Part shown: positions 8,655 through 16,985 of the stretch, piece by piece
How the letters are laid out: every line of letters begins with the position of its first letter
Position numbering within the stretch: position 1 is the stretch's first letter
Source: Bacillus infantis
Lineage (GTDB): Bacteria > Bacillota > Bacilli > Bacillales > Cytobacillaceae
Length of the DNA: 64,000 bases
NCBI RefSeq assembly: GCF_020171945.1
Contig: NZ_JAIVAP010000001.1
Coordinates: 682,001-746,000 of the forward strand
Direction: 5' to 3'
Made by a program: the position numbers and the translations under genes
Notes under the pieces: generated by a model
Told to the model about the DNA's origin: nothing
The model's input: only the letters and a program-made list of their open reading frames with translations
The model's database searches: none

Positions 8655-9608
8655 TTATGCTGATACATCCCTTTTATTGAAAAGCCAGAAGGCAAGGGCA
8701 TGGAAAATGAGAAAATACACAAGCAGTACGATGACCGAAAAGGTGAGTGTCATCCCTTCAACTGGCGGGACGCCATCAAAATAAACGGTAAGGTTTGTGT
8801 TGGCAAACAGGATATACTTTGCCCAATCGAAGAGCCCTGCCAAAATAACGGTTGCCGTGCTTCCTGTAAACAGGAGAAACAGGGAGAGGCCGATGGCAAG
8901 CGAGCTGTTTCTGAAAACGGCTGAAATCATGAAAGCCATTGTAGCTACAAGCAGTACATCAACACTTGCGAGCAGATAGGAAACTGCCAGATGTCCGGCA
9001 ATGCCTTTTTCAACAACCTCCCCATTTGAGTAGGCAAGGTGAGGGATCGATTCTCCCGGAAGCCCGAACAGGATCAAACCGAGCAATGTGGACAGTCCAT
9101 AAATCAAAGCCAGGAGTAACAGCCCGAATAGGAAAACGGTTATGTATTTGGACAACAGAATTTTCGAACGGCTGATCGGCCGTATCAGAAGAAGCTTGAT
9201 CGTTCCCCATGAAAATTCAGAAGCGACAATGCCTGCTGCTACAATAATGGTGAAAAGTCCCGCAAAGGAAATTAATGCCTGGGCATCATTGACGAAAGAC
9301 CATACCGAATACTCCGTTTGAGGCGGGATATCATTCTCAATCTGATATTCCTTTATGGCAATTTCCCTTTTATAAAACATATCCAGATTGGAATTAAAGT
9401 TCTCTTCCATCTGGACTTTATCATTTTTAATACTCTCTTCCATCGTTTGCTTCCAGTCACCCTGCGGCTCCTGGCTGCCATTTTTACTTTGGTCATATTT
9501 CTCAAAGCCGGCATAGACCATAGTAAAAAAGATTACAAGGCCGATCATGACAAGTGTCCCTGTTCTCTTAAAGATTTTTATCCATTCGTTTTTAATTAAA
9601 TTACCCAT
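8655..9608 (-). CDS. ABC-2 type transporter permease
   Basis: A 317-residue membrane protein with a short cytosolic N-terminus, a first transmembrane helix (about 19-38), a charged extracytoplasmic loop (about 45-105) and five further helices, the layout of ABC-2 permeases such as BcrB/YhcI. ATG is chosen because AGGAGGTG lies 6 bases upstream. This start overlaps the ATPase stop (ATGGGTAA), so the two subunits are translationally coupled. It probably pairs with the ATPase as an exporter of a peptide, antibiotic or lipid-linked compound; the substrate is not visible. Confidence 0.85.
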   Translation of the reverse strand: MGNLIKNEWIKIFKRTGTLVMIGLVIFFTMVYAGFEKYDQSKNGSQEPQGDWKQTMEESIKNDKVQMEENFNSNLDMFYKREIAIKEYQIENDIPPQTEYSVWSFVNDAQALISFAGLFTIIVAAGIVASEFSWGTIKLLLIRPISRSKILLSKYITVFLFGLLLLALIYGLSTLLGLILFGLPGESIPHLAYSNGEVVEKGIAGHLAVSYLLASVDVLLVATMAFMISAVFRNSSLAIGLSLFLLFTGSTATVILAGLFDWAKYILFANTNLTVYFDGVPPVEGMTLTFSVIVLLVYFLIFHALAFWLFNKRDVSA

Positions 9609-10509
9609 GCTTAGCACCTCCTGCCGTGACTTCAAGGAATCTTTCTTCCAGTGTTTGCGAAGCAGCTTTTACTCCATACACTGCAACTCCCTGTTCTACA
9701 AGGCTTTGGATGATCACGGGCACTTCGTCTCTTGTACAGCCCGCAGTAAATCCATCAGCTGTTCGGACGATAGCATATTTGTCTTCTAAAAGAGGGAATA
9801 TCTGACTGGGATCGCCTGTTTCAAAAGCGTAAACTGTCCCGGTCTGAACAAAATCATTCACCTGCTGTACTTCTACAAGCTGACCATCCTGGATGATGGC
9901 AATCCGGTCACACATCATTTCCATTTCTGAAAGCAGGTGGCTCGATACGATAACACTCATGCCTTTTTCCCTGGTGAGCATTTTCAGGTGGTCCCTGATT
10001 TCCCTTATCCCGGCAGGATCAAGGCCGTTCGTCGGCTCATCCAGGATCAGGAGTTTCGGATCATGAAGCAGGCACTGTGCCAGTCCGAGCCGCTGCCTCA
10101 TTCCGAGGGAATAAGTGCGCACCTTATCATGGATCCGGTCCTGCAGACCGACCAGCTCAACTACTTCGTCAATCTTCTTTTTCGAAATATTCTTCTGCAT
10201 CCGTGCATATTGCATCAGGTTCTGGTAGCCTGTCAGAAACTTGTACATTTCCGGATTCTCTACAATTGCACCAATGTTCTTCACGGCACCGGCAAAGTCC
10301 TTGCGGATGCTTTTCCCGCAGACCATCACGTCACCTTCCGTTATCCCGATCAGACCGACGATCATCCGGATTGTGGTCGTTTTACCGGCTCCATTGGGTC
10401 CGAGAAAGCCGAATACCTCTCCTTCGTTTACTGAGAAACTGAGTCCTTTGATGATTTCTTTTCCTTTAATCACTTTTTTTACATTGTCCAGCTTCAAAAT
10501 GGGTTTCAA
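9601..10509 (-). CDS. ABC transporter ATP-binding protein (BcrA type)
   Basis: A 302-residue ATPase. Walker A is GPNGAGKTTT, the Q-loop region ENPEMYKFL, the signature YSLGMRQR, Walker B LLILDEPTNGLD and the H-loop SSHLL. A C-terminal extension of about 85 residues is as in bacitracin-type exporters. The start is TTG (MKPILKLDNV), because AGGAGG lies 7 bases before it, while the upstream in-frame ATG has no such site. It forms an operon with the permease. The promoter looks like an ECF type, which would fit an envelope-stress or antibiotic response. Confidence 0.9.
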   Translation of the reverse strand: MKPILKLDNVKKVIKGKEIIKGLSFSVNEGEVFGFLGPNGAGKTTTIRMIVGLIGITEGDVMVCGKSIRKDFAGAVKNIGAIVENPEMYKFLTGYQNLMQYARMQKNISKKKIDEVVELVGLQDRIHDKVRTYSLGMRQRLGLAQCLLHDPKLLILDEPTNGLDPAGIREIRDHLKMLTREKGMSVIVSSHLLSEMEMMCDRIAIIQDGQLVEVQQVNDFVQTGTVYAFETGDPSQIFPLLEDKYAIVRTADGFTAGCTRDEVPVIIQSLVEQGVAVYGVKAASQTLEERFLEVTAGGAKHG

Positions 10510-10540
10510 TACTGCGCCTCCTATCATTCTCGTTCTAACC

Positions 10541-10571
10541 ATAATACGGAAGAGGCTGGAAAAAGGTTCAT
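10541..10571 (-). promoter_or_regulatory. Candidate ECF sigma promoter of the ABC exporter
   Basis: On the minus strand, ATGAAC with a following CTTTTT tract is separated by 17 bases from CGTATTAT. The AAC core and CGTA resemble SigW-type promoters. No good SigA -35 matches the TATTAT. The predicted start leaves a leader of about 25 bases. Confidence 0.45.
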
Positions 10572-10779
10572 TTTTTTAGGAGTTTTTAAAATTCCCTCCC
10601 TTTTTCAGCATTCTGATCCTTTGATAGACTAACCAGACTGCCCTGCAAGATGCAGTCTATCAATCTCCCAGCCCGCCATGGAATAAAAGCTTTTCGTGTA
10701 AAAAAAAGCGCCAATACCCGTTCAATTTTCTGAAAACTGTTAATATATTCGTCAAATTATGCTAATTGTATTGTTTCTT

Positions 10780-10808
10780 TTGACAAAAAATTATAATATT
10801 TTTAATAT
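10780..10808 (+). promoter_or_regulatory. SigA promoter of the kinase gene
   Basis: TTGACA is separated by exactly 17 bases from TAATAT in a very AT-rich region, 24 bases before the ATG of the sensor kinase. Confidence 0.75.
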
Positions 10809-10832
10809 ACATACAAAAATGCGGTGAAATAA

Positions 10833-12098
10833 ATGGAAATAACCAGGCACTTGTTTTTCAATTTGGCGTTGATTATCATTCTTCTTTTTTTCTCATTGGT
10901 TTGGTCAGAGAGAAGGCAAAAGATCTCTTTTTCCCGCGTGTCGTCATTTATATGGCTATCACTGATGCTTTGGCTGAGCCTGCAGTTTTCCTTTAAATCC
11001 TCTTCAGATTTCCAGTTTGACCTGAGGCTCATCCCGGTTTTGATTGGCGGCTTGTATGCTGGCCTTGGCCCTTGGCTCAGCGTCATTGCCATTGTCTTCC
11101 GTTCATTCTTTGGAATTGGCACCGGTTTCTGGCTCAATGTTCTTTTATATGTGCCGCTCGCATTTTTACTCTGGCGCATTTATCCAAAATTTAAAATACA
11201 GCCTCCGCAAAAAAGGATTGCCTTTTCGGTCCTCTTGACTGTTATTTTAAGCGTAGTGACAGTCATCGCTATGGAGATATGGTCTTCCCCTGAAAGCAGG
11301 CTTGATGCCTGGGCTGCTCATCTGGCGGTTCCGACTGTCGGGGTTGCAATGATATCCTATATAATCGAATACGTCAGAAAGGATCTTGAACTCAAGAAGA
11401 AACTGATCAAAACGGAAAAGCTGGAGGCAGTTGAACAGATGGGTGCTGCGATTTCACATGAAATCCGCAACCCTTTGACAGCTGCTGCCGGCTTTGTACA
11501 GCTTTTGATTGAGCACCCGCAGCCCCTTGAAAAAAGAAGAGAGTATCTGAATATCGTTAAAGGTGAGCTTGAATCCGCAGAAAGGGTCATAAAAGATTAT
11601 TTGACCTTTACAAAGCCCTCCCTTGACTATATTGAGGAAATCAATGTAAAAAAAGAAATCACTCAGGTTATCAACATTCTGACACCTCTCGCGAATCAGA
11701 ATTCTGTCAGGATCACAGCCAATTTTGCCCTCCTTGGTTCCATAGAAGGAGACCGGCAGAAATTTCACCAGTCGCTTCTCAATGTCCTGAAAAATGCCAT
11801 TGAAGCGATGCCTAAAGGCGGCGACCTCCTTGTCGAGACCAATTATACGAAAAGCCATATTTCGATATCCGTGAAAGATACTGGCGTCGGTATGACTCCT
11901 GAACAGCTGCAAAAGCTCGGCGAGCCTTATTATTCTACCAAAGGCTCAAAGGGAACTGGCCTGGGGATGATGGTTGTGTTCAGCATCGTCAAAGCTATGA
12001 AGGGCACAATCAAAGTTGAAAGCAAAGTCGGGGCAGGCACCACCTTTTACTTTTCTTTCCCTGTTTTCAGCCCTTCTGCAAAAAATGAAAGATTTTAG
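10833..12098 (+). CDS. KinB-like sensor histidine kinase
   Basis: A 421-residue membrane kinase. The N-terminal half has five to six hydrophobic helices with RLIPVLIGGLYAGLGPWLSV, typical of the 5TM-LYT receptor module found in KinB. The dimerisation and phospho-acceptor box is ISHEIRNPLT (about 208), the N box NVLKNAIEAM (about 323), the G1 box DTGVGM and the G2 box GTGLGM. In KinB-type kinases the phosphate passes to Spo0F and so to Spo0A at the start of sporulation. No response regulator and no kapB-like gene is adjacent, which fits an orphan phosphorelay kinase. GGTGA precedes the ATG. The sporulation role is by homology only. Confidence 0.8.
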   Translation: MEITRHLFFNLALIIILLFFSLVWSERRQKISFSRVSSFIWLSLMLWLSLQFSFKSSSDFQFDLRLIPVLIGGLYAGLGPWLSVIAIVFRSFFGIGTGFWLNVLLYVPLAFLLWRIYPKFKIQPPQKRIAFSVLLTVILSVVTVIAMEIWSSPESRLDAWAAHLAVPTVGVAMISYIIEYVRKDLELKKKLIKTEKLEAVEQMGAAISHEIRNPLTAAAGFVQLLIEHPQPLEKRREYLNIVKGELESAERVIKDYLTFTKPSLDYIEEINVKKEITQVINILTPLANQNSVRITANFALLGSIEGDRQKFHQSLLNVLKNAIEAMPKGGDLLVETNYTKSHISISVKDTGVGMTPEQLQKLGEPYYSTKGSKGTGLGMMVVFSIVKAMKGTIKVESKVGAGTTFYFSFPVFSPSAKNERF

Positions 12099-12127
12099 AG
12101 GAGAAGCTGATTCTTCTCCTCTTATTG
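12098..12127 (+). terminator. Terminator of the kinase gene
   Basis: The stem GAGGAGAA / TTCTCCTC is followed by TTATT and overlaps the last base of the stop codon. Confidence 0.65.
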
Positions 12128-12137
12128 TCTGCCCTTC

Positions 12138-12323
12138 TTAGAATTCCTCCCCATACACTTCAAAATGAAGCCACCGGACAAACTCTTCAAGGCGCTCCCT
12201 TCCTGCCGCAAAGACACCTCTCCATTTCAGCCTGAAATACAAGGTTTTACAAAACAGCATTATATTGGTCCTTAAATGATAAATTGCATTTCCCTCCATA
12301 TTGCTTTTTCTGACTCCTTCCAT
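12138..12323 (-). CDS. Possible small basic protein
   Basis: An open frame of 61 codons with Arg-, Trp- and Phe-rich, protein-like composition (LKWRGVFAAGRERLEEF, then VRWLHFEVYGEEF). No proper Shine-Dalgarno precedes the first ATG; an internal ATG at codon 9 has a distant GGAAGGAG. It is convergent with the kinase gene. It could equally be a chance frame. Confidence 0.3.
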   Translation of the reverse strand: MEGVRKSNMEGNAIYHLRTNIMLFCKTLYFRLKWRGVFAAGRERLEEFVRWLHFEVYGEEF

Positions 12324-12484
12324 TTAATGGGACAGCTCTTTCAGTTTATTGGCAAGATTTCTTCATCATCCATATTAATTTGGATTGTTGTAAGGTATTT
12401 TCTCTGAAATCCATACTTCTTCCCCCTTATTTTTACATAACAGTAGATTCGGCTCCCGTCCTTCCGCTTCCTGCTGATAAGCAT

Positions 12485-12519
12485 GAAAAAGCAGCGCCGG
12501 CATTCAGCGCTGCTTTTTT
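12485..12519. terminator. Bidirectional terminator
   Basis: The stem AAAAAGCAGCGC / GCGCTGCTTTTTT has A- and T-tracts on both sides. It abuts the stop codon of the 53-residue protein gene on the minus strand. Confidence 0.75.
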
Positions 12520-12680
12520 CATTTTCTTTGTGAGTACATCATATTCTTTACTTCTACTATCTTAAATTTCCTCTCAAGATTTGTAAGCTGTGGAATCAGG
12601 TCAGTAATGCAATCGGCAAAAAATTCTGTACTGATGAATTGGTCCTCTCGGTTTTTATATACAATTTTATAACGGTTCAT
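12519..12680 (-). CDS. Hypothetical 53-residue protein
   Basis: Starts MNRYKIVYKNREDQFISTEF and ends KNMMYSQRK. It is short, soluble and of mixed strand/helix character. The start is the internal ATG with AGGAGG 6 bases upstream; a longer in-frame ATG lacks such a site. It lies 64 bases after the AI-2E-type permease gene and may be co-transcribed with it. I do not recognise the family. Confidence 0.6.
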   Translation of the reverse strand: MNRYKIVYKNREDQFISTEFFADCITDLIPQLTNLERKFKIVEVKNMMYSQRK

Positions 12681-12744
12681 GCAGCTTCCTCCTGTTGTAT
12701 GGGTTGTACCATTCTTTTCCCGTTTCTCTGCATGATTGAAACCA

Positions 12745-13854
12745 TTAATCTTCAACCTGGATAATCTGTTCACGGTCGGCTCTTTTTAAAACATACAGCC
12801 TGTAGGCATGGCTGATGATAACCTTTATGATCGCATAAGCGGGAACCGCTACGATCATGCCGATCAGTCCGGCAAGATTGCCTGCCACCAGAAGGATCAG
12901 GATGATGGTGAGCGGATGGACATCCAGCTTTCTCCCCATAATGAGCGGAGACGATACATTTCCGTCGATCTGCTGGACCACTATCACAACGAGAACGACC
13001 TTCAGCGCCATAAAAGGCGACATGGTAAACCCGACGATGACAGCCGGTACAAGAGCAAGGAATGGACCTAAAAAGGGAATGACATTTGTTAACATGGCCA
13101 CCATGGCCAGGATGAGAGAATAATTGATTCCAATGATCAGATAGCCGATATACATCATTACACCGACGATGAAGCTGACGATTGCCTGCCCCTGTATATA
13201 GGAGCTGAGGGCTTCATCCATATCCTTAAGGATTTTCCTTGTCTCGGCAGCCTGGAAATACGGTAAATATCTGACCATTCCTTTTGAAGCCCCTTCGCTG
13301 TCTTTCAGCAGATAGAACACAATGAAAGGCACTGTTACAATCACGGTGACAACGCTCGTGACGATACTGAACACGCCCGTCAGACGGGAGCTCAAGTCAG
13401 AGAAGTTCGATTTAAAATACGAGCTCACCTGTTCTGTTATATAGTCGAGGGTAATATAATCATTTTCCTGGAACCGGGAGAACCAGGCGCTGTTCTGAAG
13501 CTCATCTGCTTTATTTCTAAGCCCCTCTATATACTGCGGGTAATTGTCCATCAGATCTTTAAACTGCCGCTGCAGCTCGGGTCCAGCAAAATACACCAGT
13601 GCTGCTGCCCCGCCTATGACGATCAGATAGATCAAGAGGATGGACACAACTTTCGGAACTTTTTTCCTATTGAGAAAATATACGATCGGACGCAGCAGAT
13701 AATAAAGGACCCCTGAGATAAGGAAAGGCATAAAAAGGGTTTCAAAGAAAATTTCAATCGGTGTAAAAATAAAATCAATTTTAGTTGCGAGGAAGATAAT
13801 AACCATCACAATAATAATTCCGTATCCGATTTTAAACCATTTAGAGCTTGGCAA
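12745..13854 (-). CDS. AI-2E family transporter (YueF/YtvI-like)
   Basis: A 369-residue polytopic protein with three N-terminal helices, a long soluble segment (about 95-160), then five helices with the family signature VIPFLGPFLALVPAVIVG and QQIDGNVSSPLIMGR. Members have been linked to autoinducer-2 export or to sodium/proton antiport; which applies here cannot be read from the sequence. The start is TTG with a GTGATG-type site upstream. The 5' leader contains two tiny frames, the first with a very strong ribosome binding site. Confidence 0.85.
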   Translation of the reverse strand: MPSSKWFKIGYGIIIVMVIIFLATKIDFIFTPIEIFFETLFMPFLISGVLYYLLRPIVYFLNRKKVPKVVSILLIYLIVIGGAAALVYFAGPELQRQFKDLMDNYPQYIEGLRNKADELQNSAWFSRFQENDYITLDYITEQVSSYFKSNFSDLSSRLTGVFSIVTSVVTVIVTVPFIVFYLLKDSEGASKGMVRYLPYFQAAETRKILKDMDEALSSYIQGQAIVSFIVGVMMYIGYLIIGINYSLILAMVAMLTNVIPFLGPFLALVPAVIVGFTMSPFMALKVVLVVIVVQQIDGNVSSPLIMGRKLDVHPLTIILILLVAGNLAGLIGMIVAVPAYAIIKVIISHAYRLYVLKRADREQIIQVED

Positions 13855-13936
13855 AGTATCACATCACTTTCATTATGTATAAAGGACATATACCCTCCCA
13901 TCCTTTTCATCATTCATCCGTTCTCTAACTTCTGCT

Positions 13937-13997
13937 CTATTCATCTAAAAAAAGCCCGATTCTTTTTAGTAATTTATTCATGTACCCTTTTCTTCAT
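13937..13997 (-). other. Two overlapping micro-ORFs in a leader region
   Basis: A perfect AGGAGG (14006-14011) sits 8 bases before an ATG that opens a 7-codon frame (MKKRVHE, 13974-13997). Inside its end an ATG opens a 14-codon frame (MNKLLKRIGLFLDE, 13937-13981). They lie about 80-140 bases upstream of the permease start on the same strand. They may be leader peptides or decayed remains. Confidence 0.35.
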
Positions 13998-14061
13998 TAA
14001 ATATACCTCCTGTGTCTCAAAAGCCACGCCCATTTCCAGTGATACATGATAACCTAGAGCC

Positions 14062-14640
14062 ATGCATAAACAACATAAACGAGATTGGCTAATAAAAATT
14101 AGAAAAGCTAGAAAGCTCACCCAGGAGACTGTGGCAACAAAAGCGTTCATCGACAGGGCGTATTATGCACAAATTGAAAGCGGGGTGAGGAATCCCAGTG
14201 AGGAAATCAGGCAAAAGATAGCCCAGATCCTGAATTTCCACTCTTCTGCCTTTAATGCGGATGACGAAAGTCCTTTCCGTTATGCGCTGGAGGCTGCACC
14301 CATGATCATCGCCCACTGTGACATGGAGCTGAAATATACATGGATTTTCAATTACCATCCCCTATTCCCGCCTGAATCTCTCATAGGAAAACGGGACGAT
14401 GAGCTCGGCCTTGGAAAAGGGGGAGAAATGTATGGACAGATGAAAAGAACCGTCATAGAGAAACAGATTTCGATCCGGAAAACAGTCTCCTTTTCACTTC
14501 CAGACCAGCATCTTTATACATATATGATTTTTGCCCACCCACTCTTTGATCGCACAAAACAAATTATTGGTGCGGCCACCATACTAACCGAACTGTCTAA
14601 AATCCCCCTGGCTGAAAACCCTGATGGGCAATCCGGATAA
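14062..14640 (+). CDS. XRE-type HTH regulator with C-terminal PAS-like domain
   Basis: A 192-residue protein. Residues about 10-63 are a Cro/cI-type helix-turn-helix (IRKARKLTQETVATKAFIDR, ending YYAQIESGVRNPS). Residues about 72-180 look like a PAS domain: APMIIAHCDMELKYTWIFNY followed by an IGKRDDELG motif, similar to the sensory PAS of HWE/HisKA_2-type histidine kinases. No kinase domain follows. The combination suggests a one-component sensor that binds a small ligand or redox signal. The ATG has no clear Shine-Dalgarno. A terminator follows. Confidence 0.7.
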   Translation: MHKQHKRDWLIKIRKARKLTQETVATKAFIDRAYYAQIESGVRNPSEEIRQKIAQILNFHSSAFNADDESPFRYALEAAPMIIAHCDMELKYTWIFNYHPLFPPESLIGKRDDELGLGKGGEMYGQMKRTVIEKQISIRKTVSFSLPDQHLYTYMIFAHPLFDRTKQIIGAATILTELSKIPLAENPDGQSG

Positions 14641-14651
14641 ATGCTGTACAC

Positions 14652-14684
14652 AAAAAAGGTGAACCAGCACGGTTCACCCTTTTC
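14652..14684. terminator. Bidirectional terminator
   Basis: The stem AAAAGGTGAACC / GGTTCACCCTTTT lies between the convergent HTH-PAS gene and the STAS gene. Confidence 0.8.
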
Positions 14685-14689
14685 TCTAA

Positions 14690-15511
14690 TTATTGTTCCT
14701 CAAGACTTTCTATGGCCTGTTTAACATTTGCAAAGGTTGGTACGGAGGTCAGATCGATTCCTTCTGCAACAGCCTGCTGTGCAAGATCCGGCCGCACCCC
14801 TGAAGCAATTGTATTAACTCCTACAAGACGGAGCACACTGCGGATATCAAATACATACTTTGCAATTTGCGCGTCTATATTTACAATGCCGGAAAAGTCC
14901 ATAATCAGGCATTCTATTTGAAGATTTTTAATTTCCGGGACTACTTTTTCCATAATCAGCTTGGCCCGGTCATAATCGATTGAGCCGATCAGCGGGAGAA
15001 CGGCAATCCCATCTTGTATCGGAACAACAGGTGCAGTCAATTCATTTACCTCATCCTGTGCTTTTTCCAGAAGGAATTCTGAAAATCGTTCAAAAGCAAA
15101 TACCGTTTCATTGATGCTGATATCCAGAATTAAATTGACCTTTTTTATCAGGAGTATTACATCATCCATGCCTAACTCGAAATCTTTCCCCATCATGGCC
15201 ACCTTGTCAATAAACACTTGCCTGGAATCCGGATAGCGCATCACAATGTCCGATATGCGGCCGCCGTTCTTTGCCTGCCGCTCTCCATTTTCCTTGCTCC
15301 AATCCAGCAAGCCGTCAGGCATCTTCTCAGTTTCGGACACAATGGACTCCCCAATAAACTTCATAAAAGATTCATAAGTCTTTTTGGCATTTTGAATTTC
15401 TTCCTTCGGCACCTCAAAGTCAAATTCATGAATGATGCTATCCACCAATTCATCTGCCAGTGATTGTGCATAAGTTTTGAAATATGAAGAAATTTTGTCA
15501 AATGGCTTCAT
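14690..15511 (-). CDS. RsbR-like STAS domain protein (stressosome co-antagonist)
   Basis: A 273-residue protein. The N-terminal helical sensor-like region (about 1-155, non-heme globin-like length) is followed by a STAS domain (about 165-270: IAVLPLIGSIDYDRAKLI, CLIMDFSGIVNID, IASGVRPDLAQQAV). In RsbRA the kinase RsbT phosphorylates two STAS threonines; the matching positions here appear to be Ser (DFSG and ASGVRPD). It may be a stressosome subunit that tunes SigB. The internal ATG is used because AGGAGG lies 9 bases upstream. It is divergent from a gene with a SigB-like promoter. Confidence 0.75.
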   Translation of the reverse strand: MKPFDKISSYFKTYAQSLADELVDSIIHEFDFEVPKEEIQNAKKTYESFMKFIGESIVSETEKMPDGLLDWSKENGERQAKNGGRISDIVMRYPDSRQVFIDKVAMMGKDFELGMDDVILLIKKVNLILDISINETVFAFERFSEFLLEKAQDEVNELTAPVVPIQDGIAVLPLIGSIDYDRAKLIMEKVVPEIKNLQIECLIMDFSGIVNIDAQIAKYVFDIRSVLRLVGVNTIASGVRPDLAQQAVAEGIDLTSVPTFANVKQAIESLEEQ

Positions 15512-15678
15512 GTGTCGATTCCTCCTAGTTACGATGTCTCTATTATATCGCATTATAAAGGATGGGACATCTTCCAGAGACAATTAGTTAAAGCAGCATC
15601 CAATGAAATGGGTCCCAATGAGCTTGTACAGCACTGTATTTCTAAAAAATTCATATATTGAGGTAAAAGCTTTCCAAC

Positions 15679-15704
15679 GTTTCTTACCATGAAAACAAGG
15701 GAAT
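15679..15704 (+). promoter_or_regulatory. SigB-type promoter of yflT
   Basis: GTTTCT is separated by 14 bases from GGGAAT, close to the SigB consensus GTTTAA-N12-15-GGGTAT, about 40 bases upstream of the ATG. Confidence 0.6.
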
Positions 15705-15744
15705 GATAGAAATAATTCTATTAATCTACAGGAGGAGAATATTC

Positions 15745-16200
15745 ATGAATAATCAAATGATTGGCGGCTATGATACGATTGAAGAGCTGACGGAAGCACT
15801 TGCTGCCGCAAAGGACAATGGCTATAACAGCAAAAAACTGGTAATCGTGTCAAAGGACGGCTCCAATATTGAAGCACTTGCTGAGACATACGGGGCTATT
15901 GCCAAAATCATCGGCTCCCAGGAACTCGGAAACCAGCGCTTTCTGGATTCCGCTAAAGCATTGTTTTTAGGTGCAGACCCGGGAACCAGCTCAGGCATCC
16001 ACTCAAATGATGAATACGCGAGCTATGGTACAGCTGATAAGGATGCAGAAGAGTTTGCGCAAAGGGTATTTGACGGGCAATATGTCCTTTTTGTAGATAA
16101 TACTGTCGAAGAAGATGAACTGCTTCGTCCATCCCATGAAGGGAACCAGCTCGGTGATACTCCGGGAAATGAACCTTCTGCCAGAAGGGAAGAATACTGA
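15745..16200 (+). CDS. yflT: General stress protein 17M family (YflT-like)
   Basis: A 151-residue soluble protein. Residues about 1-95 match the YflT domain: IGGYDTIEELTEALAAAKDN then LVIVSKDGSNIEALAETYG. The tail is acidic and rich in Glu, Gly and Asn. In B. subtilis this family belongs to the SigB regulon, and a matching SigB promoter is visible here. The start is the ATG with GGAGGAG at the right distance, 14 codons inside a longer open frame. The biochemical function of the family is unknown. Confidence 0.85.
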   Translation: MNNQMIGGYDTIEELTEALAAAKDNGYNSKKLVIVSKDGSNIEALAETYGAIAKIIGSQELGNQRFLDSAKALFLGADPGTSSGIHSNDEYASYGTADKDAEEFAQRVFDGQYVLFVDNTVEEDELLRPSHEGNQLGDTPGNEPSARREEY

Positions 16201-16205
16201 TGGGA

Positions 16206-16238
16206 GATTCCGGCTGTTTGCCGGGATTTCTTTTTTTA
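16206..16238 (+). terminator. Terminator of yflT
   Basis: The stem ATTCCGGC / GCCGGGAT is followed by seven T, six bases after the stop codon. Confidence 0.75.
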
Positions 16239-16296
16239 TAAAATCTGCACTTTTCCCTAAAACAGAGTAAATCGTTATCCCTTACCCGGCTCCAAA

Positions 16297-16328
16297 GAAA
16301 AAAGCCCCCTTTTCCAGAGGGAGCTCCC
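16297..16328 (-). terminator. Terminator of the SigH-like gene
   Basis: On the minus strand, GCTCCCT pairs with AGGGGGC across a short loop and is followed by TTTTTTCTTT, just past the stop codon. Confidence 0.6.
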
Positions 16329-16334
16329 CGTTCC

Positions 16335-16985
16335 TTAAATCACCAGCTCACGTCTTTCAAGATAGCGGTCTAGCTTTCGTTTGACGCGCTGGAGGGCGTT
16401 GTCAATGGATTTGACGTGAGTATCCAGTTCCTCGGAGATTTCAATATAAGAGTGGCCGGCAACGTATAGATCAAGGACCTTCCGCTCCAGGTCGCTCAGC
16501 TTCTCAGCTATTTTCTCTTCAATGTCTGCTGTGTTCTCCTGGGTTACAATCAGAATGGCCGGATCGGTGACCATGGTGCCCGGGAGGATATCCATGAGTG
16601 TGTGCTTGGATTCATCTTCATATATCGGCTTGTCCAGTGAGATATAGGAATTAAGAGGCATTTGCTTCTGCCGTGTCGCCGTTTTCACAGCGGTGATGAT
16701 CTGTCTTGTTATGCACAGCTCAGCAAACACTTTGAATGAGGCAAGCTTGTCCTCCTTGAAATCACGGATTGCTTTGTAGAGCCCGATCATCCCTTCCTGA
16801 AAAAGATCATCTTTATCTCCGCCGATCAGAAAGAATTTGCTCGCTTTCGCCCTGACAAAGTGCCTGTATTTTTTCATAAGATACTCAGATGCCATACCAT
16901 CCCCATTTTGAAAAAGGACAACCAGGGTTTCGTCTTCATAGTTTGAATAGTCTTCTATCAGTTTTACTGCGATGCTTGCACTCAC
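16335..16985 (-). CDS. SigH-like RNA polymerase sigma factor
   Basis: A 216-residue protein with region 2 (EYLMKKYRHFVRAKASKFF, LFQEGMIGLYKAIRDFKED, ITRQIITAVKTATRQ) and region 4 (LSDLERKVLDLYVAGHSYIE, HVKSIDNALQRVKRKLDRYL) closely like the sporulation sigma factor SigH. The first 20 residues and the linker after region 2 differ from SigH. The start is GTG, with GGAGGG 6 bases upstream. Canonical sigH lies in the rpmG-secE-nusG region; none of those genes is here, so this may be a second paralogue. It may also be sigH itself at an unusual locus. Confidence 0.8.
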   Translation of the reverse strand: MSASIAVKLIEDYSNYEDETLVVLFQNGDGMASEYLMKKYRHFVRAKASKFFLIGGDKDDLFQEGMIGLYKAIRDFKEDKLASFKVFAELCITRQIITAVKTATRQKQMPLNSYISLDKPIYEDESKHTLMDILPGTMVTDPAILIVTQENTADIEEKIAEKLSDLERKVLDLYVAGHSYIEISEELDTHVKSIDNALQRVKRKLDRYLERRELVI

